NCBI RefSeq assembly: GCF_001905385.1
Contig: NZ_LIPF01000009.1
Span: 124,001 to 188,000, forward strand
Source: Streptomyces sp. CB02414
Lineage (GTDB): Bacteria > Actinomycetota > Actinomycetes > Streptomycetales > Streptomycetaceae
Direction: 5' to 3'
Length of the DNA stretch: 64,000 bases
Shown here: positions 9,063-20,530 of the stretch, piece after piece
Layout of the letters: each line of letters starts with the position of its first letter
Position numbering within the stretch: position 1 is the stretch's first letter
Notes under the pieces: model-generated
Database searches by the model: none
Told to the model about the DNA's origin: nothing
The model's input: the letters and a program-made list of their open reading frames with translations, nothing else
Made by a program: the position numbers and the translations under genes

Positions 9063-10325
9063 CTAGCCGAGCCGCGACTCCAGCTCCGCGACGATCTCGT
9101 TGACGCCGATCGCGGTCTGCTCGCCGGACTCCATGTCCTTCAGCTGGACGACGCCCTCGGCCAGGTCGCGCTCGCCCAGGACCAGGGTGTAGCGGGCACC
9201 GGAGCGGTTGGCCGCCTTCATCGCGGCCTTGAGACCCTTGCCGCCGTAGGAGAAGTCGGCGGCGACGCCGTTCTTGCGCAGCTCGGTGACCTTGGCGAAC
9301 AGGATCCGGCGGGCCTCCTCGCCCAGCGGGACCGCGAAGACGGAGGTCGCGGACGGGATGTCCAGTTCGATCCCCTCCGCCTCCAGGGCGAGGACGGTGC
9401 GGTCGACGCCGAGGGCCCAGCCCACGGACGGGAGGGACGGGCCGCCGATCATCTCGGACAGCCCGTCGTAGCGGCCGCCGCCGCCCACCGCGGACTGCGA
9501 GCCGAGGCCGTCGTGGACGAACTCGAAGGTCGTGCGGGTGTAGTAGTCCAGGCCGCGCACCAGCTTCGGGTCGTCCTCGAAGACGACGCCGGCCGCCGTG
9601 ATCAGTTCGCGGACCTCCTCGTGGTACGCCTTGCAGGCGTCGCACAGGTAGTCGCGCAGCAGCGGGGCGTCGGTGAGCTGCTTCTGGACCTCCGGGCGCT
9701 TGTCGTCCAGGACGCGCAGCGGGTTGATCTCCGCGCGGCGCAGCGTGTCCTCGTCCAGGTCCAGGCCGCGCAGGAAGTCCTGGAGCGCGGCGCGGTAGAC
9801 CGGGCGGCACTCCTTGTCGCCCAGGGAGTTGAGGAGGATGCGGAAGTTCCGCAGGCCGAGCGCACGGTACGACTGGTCGGCGAGGATGATCAGTTCGGCG
9901 TCGAGCGCCGGATCCTCCGCGCCGATCGCCTCGGCGCCGACCTGGGAGAAGTGGCGGTAACGGCCCTTCTGGGGGCGCTCGTAGCGGTACTGCGAGCCGG
10001 AGTACCAGACCTTGACCGGCAGGTTGCCCGCCTTGTGCAGGTTGGCCTCCAGGACCGCGCGCAGCACGGGGGCGGTGGTCTCCGGGCGCAGGGCGAGGCG
10101 GTCGCCGCCCTTGGTCTCGAAGACGTACATCTCCTTGGTCACGATGTCGGTCGACTCACCGACACCGCGCGCGAAGAGCTCGACGTTCTCGAAGCCGGGC
10201 GTCTCGATGTAGCCGTAGCCGGAGTTGCGCAGCGGGGCGGCGATCGCCTCGCGGACCGCCAGGAACTTGGCGGAGTCGGGCGGCAGCAGGTCGTACGTGC
10301 CCTTGGGGGCCTTGAAGGTGCTCAC
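9063..10325 (-). CDS. hisS: Histidyl-tRNA synthetase
   Basis: A 420-residue class II synthetase charging tRNA-His. Motif 1 region starts STFKAPKGTYDLLPP. Motif 2 is visible as SQYRYERPQKGRYRHFSQ (about residues 110-127). The His-specific LVRGLDYYTRTTFEF and the motif 3 segment SVGWALGVDRTVLAL precede the anticodon-binding domain. GTG start at 10325 (VSTFKAPKG); upstream in-frame sequence belongs to the overlapping metallo-hydrolase frame and lacks this conserved N-terminus. It lies 13 nt after the metallo-hydrolase gene stop, so the two form one unit, closed by the hairpin at 9014-9047. Confidence 0.97.
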   Translation of the reverse strand: MSTFKAPKGTYDLLPPDSAKFLAVREAIAAPLRNSGYGYIETPGFENVELFARGVGESTDIVTKEMYVFETKGGDRLALRPETTAPVLRAVLEANLHKAGNLPVKVWYSGSQYRYERPQKGRYRHFSQVGAEAIGAEDPALDAELIILADQSYRALGLRNFRILLNSLGDKECRPVYRAALQDFLRGLDLDEDTLRRAEINPLRVLDDKRPEVQKQLTDAPLLRDYLCDACKAYHEEVRELITAAGVVFEDDPKLVRGLDYYTRTTFEFVHDGLGSQSAVGGGGRYDGLSEMIGGPSLPSVGWALGVDRTVLALEAEGIELDIPSATSVFAVPLGEEARRILFAKVTELRKNGVAADFSYGGKGLKAAMKAANRSGARYTLVLGERDLAEGVVQLKDMESGEQTAIGVNEIVAELESRLG

Positions 10326-10338
10326 GGAAGGTCTCTCG

Positions 10339-11046
10339 TCACATTCCTCGTCGGGGAGCCCCGGGGGCTCCCTGGCCGGCCGCCACCTGCCGCAGGTAGG
10401 GATTGGTGGCGCGTTCCTGGCCGATGGTCGTCTGGGGGCCGTGTCCGGACAGCACCACGGTCGAGTCGTCGAGCGGCAGGCACACGCGTGCCAGGGACTC
10501 GAGCATGTCGTCCATGGAGCCACCGGGGAAGTCGGTGCGTCCGATGGAGCCGGCGAACAGCAGGTCGCCCGAGAACATGACCGGCGGGATGTCCGCCGCC
10601 TCGGGCAGGCCGAAGGTCACCGACCCCTTGGTATGGCCCGGCGCGTGCGCGACCGACAGCTTCAGGCCGGCCAGCTCCAGCCGCGCGCCGTCGGTCAGCT
10701 CCTTGACGTCGTCCGGCTCCCCGACGGTCAGCTCGCCCATGAGCGGCATGCCGATGGTGCGGCCGATCCCCTTCTCGGGGTCGCTCATCATGTAGCGGTC
10801 CTCGGGGTGGATCCAGGCGGGCACGTCGTGCGCGCCGCACACCGGGACGACCGAGGCCACGTGGTCGATGTGGCCGTGGGTGAGGACGACGGCGACGGGC
10901 TTGAGCCGATGCTTCTGGATCGCTTCCTCGACTCCGGGGGCGGCCTGGTGGCCCGGGTCGATGATCACGCACTCCTCACCGGCGGCCGGGGCGACGAGAT
11001 AACAGTTCGTCCCCCATGCTCCGGCGGGGAACCCGGCAATGAGCAC
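10339..11046 (-). CDS. MBL-fold metallo-hydrolase (glyoxalase II-like)
   Basis: A 235-residue metallo-beta-lactamase-fold hydrolase. The THGHIDH motif (about residues 56-62) gives the HxHxDH metal site. Downstream metal ligands are in HAPGHTKGS, FSGDLLF and VVLSGHGPQT. This is the small single-domain 'hydroxyacylglutathione hydrolase-like' group; because actinobacteria lack glutathione, the substrate is probably another thioester and is unknown. The GTG at 11046 is preferred because GAAGGA lies five bases upstream and VLIAGFPAGAWGTNCY is the usual beginning. It forms a unit with hisS and diverges from the cyclophilin gene across 183 nt. Confidence 0.9.
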   Translation of the reverse strand: MLIAGFPAGAWGTNCYLVAPAAGEECVIIDPGHQAAPGVEEAIQKHRLKPVAVVLTHGHIDHVASVVPVCGAHDVPAWIHPEDRYMMSDPEKGIGRTIGMPLMGELTVGEPDDVKELTDGARLELAGLKLSVAHAPGHTKGSVTFGLPEAADIPPVMFSGDLLFAGSIGRTDFPGGSMDDMLESLARVCLPLDDSTVVLSGHGPQTTIGQERATNPYLRQVAAGQGAPGAPRRGM

Positions 11047-11229
11047 GATCGTCCTTCGTTTGGGTCGGTACGGGCGGGCTTGCGAACGGGTCGCGCCCAT
11101 GGTCAGAGCCTACCGGCGGTGCCGATTCCTCAGCGAACCCATATACGGTACGGGGCTACACGCCCACGGTCGGCTCATCGCACCCACGCGTACCGGTCGG
11201 CACACGAAGACGCATGAGGAGAGAACCCG

Positions 11230-12063
11230 GTGGTCAGCCAGGAGCAGCGGCGGCGTCAGCTCGCCCGGGAGAAGTTCTTGCGGCAGCAGCAGCGGCGCAC
11301 GTCCGCGCGGCGCAAGGCGCGTACGCGCAACGCCGCGATCGCGTCGGTGCTCGGCGTGATCCTGATCGGCAGTGTCGCGCTGTACACGACCGGCGTGGTC
11401 CTGAAGGACGACGACAGCAAGACGAACGCGAGCGCGGAGGTGACCCCGAGCGCCTCCGCGCCGAGCAAGGCGCCGGACCCGTGCGACAAGCCGGCCGAGG
11501 GCAAGGTCAAGACGCAGACCTGGGAGAAGGAACCTGCGATGACCATCGACAAGTCGGCGAAGTACACGATGAAGCTGGAGACGACCTGCGGCGACATCGA
11601 CATCGCGCTGAAGGCGAAGGCGGCCCCGCACACCGTCAACTCGTTCAACTTCCTGGCGGGCAAGGGCTACTTCGACCACACCAAGTGCCACCGGCTCACC
11701 ACCGAGGGCATCTACGTGCTCCAGTGCGGCGACCCCACCGCCCAGGGCAACGGCGGCCCCGGCTACAACATCCCGGACGAGAACCTGAAGGACAAGAGCC
11801 TCAAGGACAACATGTACCCGGCGGGCACGGTGGCGATGGCGAACACCGGCCAGCCGGACTCCGGCGGCAGCCAGTTCTTCCTCGTGTACCAGAACAGCCC
11901 GCTGCCGCCCAGCTACACCCCGTTCGGCACGATCTCGGACGAGGGCATGACGGTGCTGAAGAAGATCGCCTCCGCGGGATCGCAGCCCGCGGACCCGACG
12001 ACCGGCAACACCGCGCCCAACGCGACGGTCGTCATCGACAAGGCCACCGTCACGAAATCCTGA
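11230..12063 (+). CDS. Membrane-anchored cyclophilin-type peptidyl-prolyl isomerase
   Basis: A 277-residue protein. It has a very basic cytosolic head (QEQRRRQLAREKFLRQQQ and more), one transmembrane helix (about residues 36-57, IASVLGVILIGSVALYTTG), an Ala/Ser/Lys linker and a cyclophilin domain (about residues 100-277). The active-site stretch CHRLTTEGIYVLQCGDPTAQ matches the cyclophilin HR...QGGDPT pattern with Cys in place of the first Gly, followed by GGPGYNIPDE and SGGSQFFLVY. It should fold secreted proteins on the outer face of the membrane. GTG start with GAGGAGAG about 6 nt upstream. It is monocistronic by spacing. Confidence 0.92.
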   Translation: MVSQEQRRRQLAREKFLRQQQRRTSARRKARTRNAAIASVLGVILIGSVALYTTGVVLKDDDSKTNASAEVTPSASAPSKAPDPCDKPAEGKVKTQTWEKEPAMTIDKSAKYTMKLETTCGDIDIALKAKAAPHTVNSFNFLAGKGYFDHTKCHRLTTEGIYVLQCGDPTAQGNGGPGYNIPDENLKDKSLKDNMYPAGTVAMANTGQPDSGGSQFFLVYQNSPLPPSYTPFGTISDEGMTVLKKIASAGSQPADPTTGNTAPNATVVIDKATVTKS

Positions 12064-12147
12064 CCCTCATCAGCGAAAGTTCGGTCGCGCGGGATGCGGA
12101 CAGGCCCCCCGCCGGTCGCCTATGTTGGCCGTGACGAAACTGTGGAC

Positions 12148-12182
12148 GATGCCCGGGGGTAGCGAAGCCCTCCGCAGGCATC
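12148..12182 (+). promoter_or_regulatory. Leader hairpin before the DUF349 gene
   Basis: GATGCC (12148-12153) pairs with GGCATC (12177-12182), enclosing a GGGGGTAGCGAAGCCCTCC inner stem. It lies 16 nt before the GTG start and abuts the GGAGGAGG ribosome site. It could be the terminator of the preceding cyclophilin gene or a leader element of the next one. Confidence 0.4.
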
Positions 12183-12198
12183 ATGTGGAGGAGGCGCT

Positions 12199-13428
12199 GT
12201 GAGCAGCGACCCGTGGGGCCGCGTCGACGAGACGGGGACCGTGTACGTGCGTACGGCCGACGGCGAGAAGGTCGTCGGTTCCTGGCAGGCGGGCTCCCCC
12301 GAGGAGGCGCTGGCCTATTTCGAGCGCAAGTACGAAGGCCTGGTTGTCGAGATCGGCCTCCTCGAGAAGCGCGTGAAGACCACCGACCTGTCGGCGAAGG
12401 ACGCCCAGACCGCCATCGACCACCTGCGGGAGCAGGTCGACGCGCACCACGCGGTGGGCGACCTGGACGCCCTGCGGACCCGGCTGGACAAGCTCGTCGA
12501 GCTGGTGGACAAGCGCCGCGAGGAGCGGAAGGTCCAGCGGGCGAAGCAGTCCGACGAGGCCCGTGCCGCCAAGGAGGCGCTGGTCGCGGAGGCAGAGGAG
12601 CTGGCCCGGTCCGACCAGTGGCGGTCGGCCGGTGAGCGGCTGCGGTCCCTGGTGGACACCTGGAAGGGTCTGCCGCGGCTGGACCGCAAGTCCGACGACG
12701 AGCTGTGGCACCGCTTCTCGCACGCGCGGTCGGCGTTCTCCAAGCGGCGCAAGCAGCACTTCGCCCAGCTGGACGCCCAGCGCGAGGAGGCCCGCCAGAC
12801 CAAGGAACGGCTGGTCTCCGAGGCGGAGGCGCTGTCGAACTCGACGGACTGGGGACCGACGGCCGCGCGCTACCGCGACCTGATGTCCGAGTGGAAGGCC
12901 GCGGGCCGCGCGCAGCGCGAGCACGAGGACGACCTGTGGAACCGCTTCCGCGGCGCCCAGGACGTGTTCTTCGCCGCCCGCAGCTCGGTCTTCGCCGAGC
13001 GCGACGCCGAGCAGGCGGAGAACCTCAAGCTCAAGGAGGAGCTGGCCGAGGAGGCCGAGAAGCTCCTGCCGGTCACCGACCTGAAGGCGGCCCGCGCCGC
13101 GTTCCGCTCGGTGAACGAGCGCTGGGAGGCCATCGGCCACGTGCCGCGCGACGCCCGGCCCAAGGTCGAGGGCCGGATGCACGCCGTGGAGCGGGCGCTC
13201 CAGGAGGCCGAGGAGGCCGAGTGGCGCCGGACGAACCCGGAGGCACGCGCGCGTGCCGAGGGTCTGACCGGTCAGCTCCAGGCCGCCGTCGACAAGCTCC
13301 GGGGTCAGATCGAGCAGGCCCGCGCCCAGGGCAACAACGCCAAGGCCGACAAGCTGGAGCGTGAGCTGGCGGGCCGGCAGGCACTGCTGGACCAGGCGCT
13401 GAAGGGGCTGCACGAGTTCGGCGGCTGA
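12199..13428 (+). CDS. DUF349 coiled-coil protein
   Basis: A 409-residue, highly charged, almost wholly helical protein built from repeated DUF349 units. Recurring W-x5-R blocks are seen, such as LARSDQWRSAGERLRSLVDTWK, STDWGPTAARYRDLMSEWKAAG and the AARAAFRSVNERWEAIGHVP copy. Coiled coil covers the C-terminal ~100 residues. DUF349 proteins are widespread in actinobacteria, and some bacterial members bind ribosomes or RNA, but the role here is unknown. GTG start with a strong GGAGGAGG site. It is followed directly by a 17-bp perfect terminator shared with the convergent rel gene. Confidence 0.88.
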   Translation: MSSDPWGRVDETGTVYVRTADGEKVVGSWQAGSPEEALAYFERKYEGLVVEIGLLEKRVKTTDLSAKDAQTAIDHLREQVDAHHAVGDLDALRTRLDKLVELVDKRREERKVQRAKQSDEARAAKEALVAEAEELARSDQWRSAGERLRSLVDTWKGLPRLDRKSDDELWHRFSHARSAFSKRRKQHFAQLDAQREEARQTKERLVSEAEALSNSTDWGPTAARYRDLMSEWKAAGRAQREHEDDLWNRFRGAQDVFFAARSSVFAERDAEQAENLKLKEELAEEAEKLLPVTDLKAARAAFRSVNERWEAIGHVPRDARPKVEGRMHAVERALQEAEEAEWRRTNPEARARAEGLTGQLQAAVDKLRGQIEQARAQGNNAKADKLERELAGRQALLDQALKGLHEFGG

Positions 13429-13440
13429 CGGGTTCACGAG

Positions 13441-13477
13441 AGAGGGGCTTCCGTACGACGCGTACGGAAGCCCCTCT
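13441..13477. terminator. Bidirectional terminator between DUF349 gene and rel
   Basis: Perfect 17-bp inverted repeat AGAGGGGCTTCCGTACG / CGTACGGAAGCCCCTCT around a 3-nt loop, 12 nt after one stop codon and 18 nt before the other. It serves both convergent genes. Confidence 0.88.
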
Positions 13478-13494
13478 GCCGTGTCTGTCGCGGC

Positions 13495-16038
<2,544 letters not shown>

Positions 16039-16155
16039 GAGGACTCCTCGTGCGCGATCCGGGTCCCCCGGTCAGGCTCCGGAGTCCCCATGGTAGCGAT
16101 CCCGCACCCCAGGATCGCCTTCAGGCCGATGTGAGGGCCGTCAACCCGTGAAACG

Positions 16156-16194
16156 CCTGGGGCGGGCGCCGGATTCCTCCGGGCCCGCCCCAGG
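16156..16194 (-). terminator. Terminator of the sec-apt unit
   Basis: Perfect 12-bp stem CCTGGGGCGGGC / GCCCGCCCCAGG with a 15-nt loop, starting 16 nt beyond the apt stop. Confidence 0.75.
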
Positions 16195-16210
16195 TGCGCG
16201 GCAGGTGCGC

Positions 16211-16759
16211 TCAGACGGTGAGCAACGCCTTCAGCGGCGCTGCGGCCAGGGCCGGCTCCAGTCGGGCCCGGCCGTTGAGGAAACCCAGCTCCATGAGGAC
16301 GGCGAGGCCACAGACCTCGGCGCCGGCCCGGCGGATGAGCTCCAGCGAGGCCTCGGCGGTGCCGCCGGTGGCGAGGACGTCGTCGACGACCAGCACACGG
16401 TCGCCCGCGCTCAGGTCCTCGGCGTGCACCTCGATCTCGGCGGAGCCGTACTCCAGGTCGTAGGCCTGGCTGAGGGTTGCTCCGGGGAGCTTGCCCGCCT
16501 TGCGTACGGGGATGAAGCCGAGGCCCGCCCGCAGCGCCACGGGGGCGCCCAGGATGAAGCCCCGGGCCTCCAGGCCGACGACCTTGGTGGCTCCGGTGTC
16601 CCGGGCCACCCCGGCGAGCGCGTCGGTGAGCGCGGCGAAGGCCGCCGGGTCCGCCAGGAGCGGGGTGATGTCCTTGAACATCACGCCCGGCTCCGGGTAG
16701 TCCACCACGTCCCGGATGCGGCTGAGCAGCAGCTCCGTGAGGTCGGTCGTCTCGGTCAT
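16211..16759 (-). CDS. apt: Adenine phosphoribosyltransferase
   Basis: A 182-residue purine-salvage enzyme converting adenine plus PRPP to AMP. The PRPP-binding loop VLVVDDVLATGGTA lies at about residues 125-138, and the Apt-type hood and active-site regions (YPEPGVMFKDITPLL, VVGLEARGFILGAP) are intact. The ATG overlaps the secF stop by four bases (ATGA), which indicates translational coupling to secF. The apt gene sits between sec genes and rel throughout actinobacteria, linking purine nucleotide pools with (p)ppGpp metabolism by position. Confidence 0.96.
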   Translation of the reverse strand: MTETTDLTELLLSRIRDVVDYPEPGVMFKDITPLLADPAAFAALTDALAGVARDTGATKVVGLEARGFILGAPVALRAGLGFIPVRKAGKLPGATLSQAYDLEYGSAEIEVHAEDLSAGDRVLVVDDVLATGGTAEASLELIRRAGAEVCGLAVLMELGFLNGRARLEPALAAAPLKALLTV

Positions 16760-17892
16760 CGGCGCTTCCCCGAGGGTCGGCCGCGGCCCCGGGCGCGGGA
16801 GGCGGGCTGGTTGCGCGGGCCGACGACGGCGGGGGCCGCCTCGTCGGGCTCGTCGGCCTCGTCGGCCGCTTCGTCGGCGTATCGCTCGTCGGCGTCGGAC
16901 TCCACCGGCTCGCCCTTGGCCGCGGCCTGGGCGCGCTTGGCGAGGACACGCTTCTTGAGGGACTTCATCTGCGGCTCGGCCTCCTTGAGGTCGGCGACGA
17001 GCGGCGTGGCGATGAAAATCGACGAGTACGCGCCGGCCGCGAGGCCCACGAACAGCGACAGGGAGATGTCGTTGAGCATGCCGGCCCCGAGGACACCGCC
17101 ACCGATGAACAGCAGGCCCGCCACCGGCAGCAGCGCGACCACCGTGGTGTTGATGGAGCGGACCAGGGTGCTGTTGATCGAGCGGTTGGCGATCTCGCCG
17201 TACGTCCAGCGGGTCTGTTTGGTGATGTCTCTCGTCTGTTCCTTGAGACTGTCGAAGACGACGACCGTGTCGTAGAGCGAGTAACCGAGGATCGTGAGCA
17301 GACCGATCACCGTGCCGGGCGTGACCTCGAAGCCGACGAGGGCGTAGATGCCGACGGTGATGGTGATGTCGTGGACCAGCGCGACGAACGCGGCCAGTGC
17401 CATGCGCCACTCGAAGGCGATGGCCAGGTAGATGACCACGAGGACCATGAAGATCCCGAGGCCCTGCCACGCCTTGTTGGCGATCTGGTCACCCCAGCTG
17501 GGGCCGACCAGGTCGGCGGCGATCTTCGCCGCCGGGACGTCGAGGTCCTTGGAGAGCTCTTCCTTGATCTGGTCCGAGGCCTCGGTGTCGGTGCCGGAGA
17601 TCTGGATGCGGAGGCTGCCGTCGCCGAGCTTCTGGACGATCGCGTCGTGGCCCGAGGCCTCTTCCGCGTAGGTCTCGGCCTGGGAGACCGAGGCACTCAC
17701 GTTCTTCGGGGTGGTGAAGACCGCGCCGCCCTGGAACTCGATGCCCATGTGCAGACCGCGCACCGCCAGGCCGACGATCGCCGTGATGGTGATCAGGATC
17801 GAGATGCCGTACCAGAGCTTGCGGTTCTTGACGAAGTCGTAGCCGACCTCGCCGTGGTGGAGTCGGGCGCCGAGGTTGCCGAGCTTTCCCAT
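16756..17892 (-). CDS. secF: Protein translocase subunit SecF
   Basis: A 378-residue RND-type membrane protein that works with SecD to pull secreted proteins across the membrane using the proton gradient. It has an N-terminal helix (LWYGISILITITAIVGLAV), a periplasmic-side domain with GIEFQGGAVF, and a C-terminal five-helix block carrying the conserved TVIGLLTILGYSLYDTVVVF stretch. The C-terminal tail is charged and low in complexity (about 335-378; DEADEPDEAAPA then a basic end). It follows secD by one base and overlaps apt by four, so secD-secF-apt form one unit. Confidence 0.97.
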   Translation of the reverse strand: MGKLGNLGARLHHGEVGYDFVKNRKLWYGISILITITAIVGLAVRGLHMGIEFQGGAVFTTPKNVSASVSQAETYAEEASGHDAIVQKLGDGSLRIQISGTDTEASDQIKEELSKDLDVPAAKIAADLVGPSWGDQIANKAWQGLGIFMVLVVIYLAIAFEWRMALAAFVALVHDITITVGIYALVGFEVTPGTVIGLLTILGYSLYDTVVVFDSLKEQTRDITKQTRWTYGEIANRSINSTLVRSINTTVVALLPVAGLLFIGGGVLGAGMLNDISLSLFVGLAAGAYSSIFIATPLVADLKEAEPQMKSLKKRVLAKRAQAAAKGEPVESDADERYADEAADEADEPDEAAPAVVGPRNQPASRARGRGRPSGKRR

Positions 17893-17893
17893 C

Positions 17894-19708
17894 TCACGCC
17901 TCCTTCGGGTCGACGGGGCCGGCGACGGGGCGCGCGGGACGGCGGGTGCGGCGCAGCGGCGGCTTGGCGCCCAGGCTCTTCGGGTCGAGGCCGGACCACT
18001 TGTGGCCGCTCGCGAAGAACTTGCGGCGGGCCATCAGTGTCAGCAGCGGCTTGGTGAAGAGGAACACCACCACCACGTCGAGCAGGGTGGTCAGGCCGAG
18101 CGTGAACGCGAAGCCCTGGACCTTGCCGACGGTGACGACGAACAGGACCGCGGCGGCGAGGAAGGAGACGAAGTCGGAGACCAGGATGGTGCGCCGGGCG
18201 CGCGGCCAGGCCCGCTCGACGGCGGGTCGCAGCGAGCGGCCCTCCCGGATCTCGTCGCGGACGCGTTCGAAGTACACGATGAACGAGTCCGCCGTGATGC
18301 CGATCGCGACGATGGCGCCGCAGACGGCCGGCAGGTTCAGCGCGAAGCCGATGGCCGGGCCGAGCAGCGACATGATCACGTACGTGAGCCCCGCGGAGAC
18401 GAAGAGCGAGGCGATGGCGATGAACGACAGGCCGCGGTAGTACACCAGCAGGTAGATGATGACCAGGGCGAGGCCGATCGCACCGGCGATCAGACCGGCC
18501 TTGAGCTGATCACCGCCGAGCGCGGCGGTGACGGTGGTGACGCTGTCCTCCTTGAAGGTCAGCGGCAGGGCACCGTAGGAGAGCATGTTGGCGAGGCCCT
18601 CGGCCTCCTCCTGGTCGAAGTTGCCGGAGATCTCCGCGCTGCCGCCGGTGAGCGCCTGGCTGACGTAGGGGTCGGAGACGACCTCGTTGTCCAGGACGAT
18701 GGCGAACTGGTTCTGCGGGGACTGGTTCTGGGCGAGCTTGCCGGTGATGTCGGCGAACTTCTTGGCGCCCTCGTCCGTGAACTTCATCGTCACGGTCCAG
18801 CCGGCGCCGGTCTGGGTGTTCAGTACGGCTTCGGACTCGTCGACGTCCGTGCCGTCGACCGCGGCGGGGCCGAGGATGTACTTCTGCCACTGGCCCTGCG
18901 CGTTCTGACCGCAGGCGACCATCGAGTCGCCGGGCTTGGAACCCTCACCGGCCTTGGCGCGGGCGCCCGCGTCGGTGCAGTCCAGCTTCGCGTACTGCTC
19001 CTGGAGCTTGGCGGCCGCGTCGTCGCCGGAGGCGCTGGTGCTCGGGGAGGGGGAGGCGCCGTCGGACGCCTTGGCGGAGGCGGAGGGGCTCGGGTCGGCC
19101 TTGAGGGCGTCGCTGGCGGCGCGGCCCTGGGGACTGGCGCTCGCCGACGCGGCGTCGGACGGCGTGTCGCTCGCCTTGCCGCCGTCGGTGGCCTTGTCCT
19201 CGGCCGCGCCGTCCGTCGCCTTGTCCGTCGCCTTGTCCGTCGGCTCGCCGGAGGCGTTGCCGGTGGCGCTCGGCGAGGGGCTGCCGGTCGCGCCGGGGCC
19301 GGACAGCTCCGTGGCTACGACGGGGCGGAAGTAGAGCTTGGCGGTGGTGCCGACCTGCTCCCGGGCTTCCTTGGAGTTCGTTCCCTTGGGGATGTTGACG
19401 ATGATGTTCCGGTCGCCCTGGGTCTGGACCTCGGCTTCGGAAACACCCAGACCATTGACACGGCGCTCCATGATCTCGACCGCGGTTGCCATGTTGGTCT
19501 TGTTGATCGCGGACTCCTGGCCCTCTTCCGGGACCGCACGGAGCGTGATGCTCGTGCCGCCGGCGAGGTCGATACCGAGACGCGGAGTCGTGTGTCCGGA
19601 GGCGAACATGCCTCCGGTGAGCGCCACGATGGCGATCAGAATCAGGGCCAGCGAGCGCCCGGGCCTACTCTGAGCGCTCGCATTCTTTCCCTTTTTAGGT
19701 GCTACCAC
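17894..19708 (-). CDS. secD: Protein translocase subunit SecD with a long low-complexity insert
   Basis: A 604-residue SecD. The N-terminal helix (SLALILIAIVALTGGMFASG) and GIDLAGGTSITL open the first extracellular domain. Conserved P1 sequence (GSAEISGNFDQEEAEGLANM) and the C-terminal six-helix translocation block (GITADSFIVYFERVRDEIRE) follow. Between about residues 140 and 240 lies an Ala/Ser/Thr/Asp/Lys-rich segment with short repeats (TDKATDKATDG, SPSPSASAKAS) that the enzyme core does not need. This accounts for the length being above the usual actinobacterial range. GTG start, with GAGGGAG about 8-10 nt upstream. It is the first gene of secD-secF-apt. Confidence 0.96.
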   Translation of the reverse strand: MVAPKKGKNASAQSRPGRSLALILIAIVALTGGMFASGHTTPRLGIDLAGGTSITLRAVPEEGQESAINKTNMATAVEIMERRVNGLGVSEAEVQTQGDRNIIVNIPKGTNSKEAREQVGTTAKLYFRPVVATELSGPGATGSPSPSATGNASGEPTDKATDKATDGAAEDKATDGGKASDTPSDAASASASPQGRAASDALKADPSPSASAKASDGASPSPSTSASGDDAAAKLQEQYAKLDCTDAGARAKAGEGSKPGDSMVACGQNAQGQWQKYILGPAAVDGTDVDESEAVLNTQTGAGWTVTMKFTDEGAKKFADITGKLAQNQSPQNQFAIVLDNEVVSDPYVSQALTGGSAEISGNFDQEEAEGLANMLSYGALPLTFKEDSVTTVTAALGGDQLKAGLIAGAIGLALVIIYLLVYYRGLSFIAIASLFVSAGLTYVIMSLLGPAIGFALNLPAVCGAIVAIGITADSFIVYFERVRDEIREGRSLRPAVERAWPRARRTILVSDFVSFLAAAVLFVVTVGKVQGFAFTLGLTTLLDVVVVFLFTKPLLTLMARRKFFASGHKWSGLDPKSLGAKPPLRRTRRPARPVAGPVDPKEA

Positions 19709-19801
19709 CTTTGCGTACTCCCTCTCGGGCCGCGTCGCGCCGGGTAGGCGTCACCGGCGGCCATCACATGGTGTCGGGATCCGTGCGAGCCGCGCATCGC
19801 A

Positions 19802-19832
19802 CGGGGTGCGCGGGAACGGTCCGCGCACCCCG
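19802..19832 (-). terminator. Terminator of yajC
   Basis: 12-bp perfect stem CGGGGTGCGCGG / CCGCGCACCCCG with a 7-nt loop, about ten bases beyond the yajC stop. It separates yajC from secD, so secD probably also has its own promoter in 19709-19801. Confidence 0.7.
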
Positions 19833-19841
19833 GAGCACGGC

Positions 19842-20354
19842 TTACTTCGCCTCGGAACCGCCGTCGGACTTCTTCGCCTGCTCGTCGGTCTTGGCCTCGG
19901 CGGACGTGGCGTCGGCCGTCGGCTCGTCGGCCGGCGTGTCGTCGGCGTCCTTCTTGCCGAGGTCGACGGACTTGTCGCCGGAGGCGTCAGCGTCGTCGGC
20001 GGAGGCGTCGGTCCCGGTGAGGGAGGAGGCATCGTCCGGGACGATGTCGGAGTCGGACTTCAGGTCGTGCTCGATGCCGTGGACGATGCGGTTGTACTCC
20101 TCGTCCGTGAGGACGGCACCGATGGAGTTCTTGGCGAAGAGCAGCTCCACACCCGGGCCGGCGTCGAGGAGGACCGTGTCGTCGTTGACCTCCTTGACCG
20201 TGGCGTACATGCCCCCGATGGTGCGGACACCGGAACCGGGCTGCATCTGGTTCCGCATGTCGACGGCCTGCTGCTGCTTCTTCTTCGCCGACCGGGTCAT
20301 CAGGAACATGGCCCCGATGAGCACGATGAACGGGAGGAGGGTCACGAGACTCAC
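19842..20354 (-). CDS. yajC: Preprotein translocase accessory subunit YajC
   Basis: A 170-residue protein with one N-terminal transmembrane helix (LVTLLPFIVLIGAMFLMTRS) and the YajC pattern KKKQQQAVDMRNQMQPGSGVRTIGG. A small soluble domain follows to about residue 95. The last ~70 residues are an acidic, Ala/Asp/Lys/Thr-rich tail (DASADDADASGDKSVDLG) not needed by short YajC proteins. YajC associates with SecDF in the holotranslocon. GTG start. The 176 nt upstream, to ruvB, contain its promoter. Confidence 0.94.
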   Translation of the reverse strand: MSLVTLLPFIVLIGAMFLMTRSAKKKQQQAVDMRNQMQPGSGVRTIGGMYATVKEVNDDTVLLDAGPGVELLFAKNSIGAVLTDEEYNRIVHGIEHDLKSDSDIVPDDASSLTGTDASADDADASGDKSVDLGKKDADDTPADEPTADATSAEAKTDEQAKKSDGGSEAK

Positions 20355-20530
20355 GGGTCGGTACTTCCTTCACACGACCGCAATTGGTGAGCGGCCTGAT
20401 GGTTGGGGGTGTGTGCGCCGCCGACAAGGGCGGCATCGGCGGAGTCTAAGCGAGTCCGCGCGCATGGAACAACGCTCAGCATGGCACCGGGGTTCCTGCT
20501 CCGGCGAATGTCCTCTTCGTGACGGTGCCG

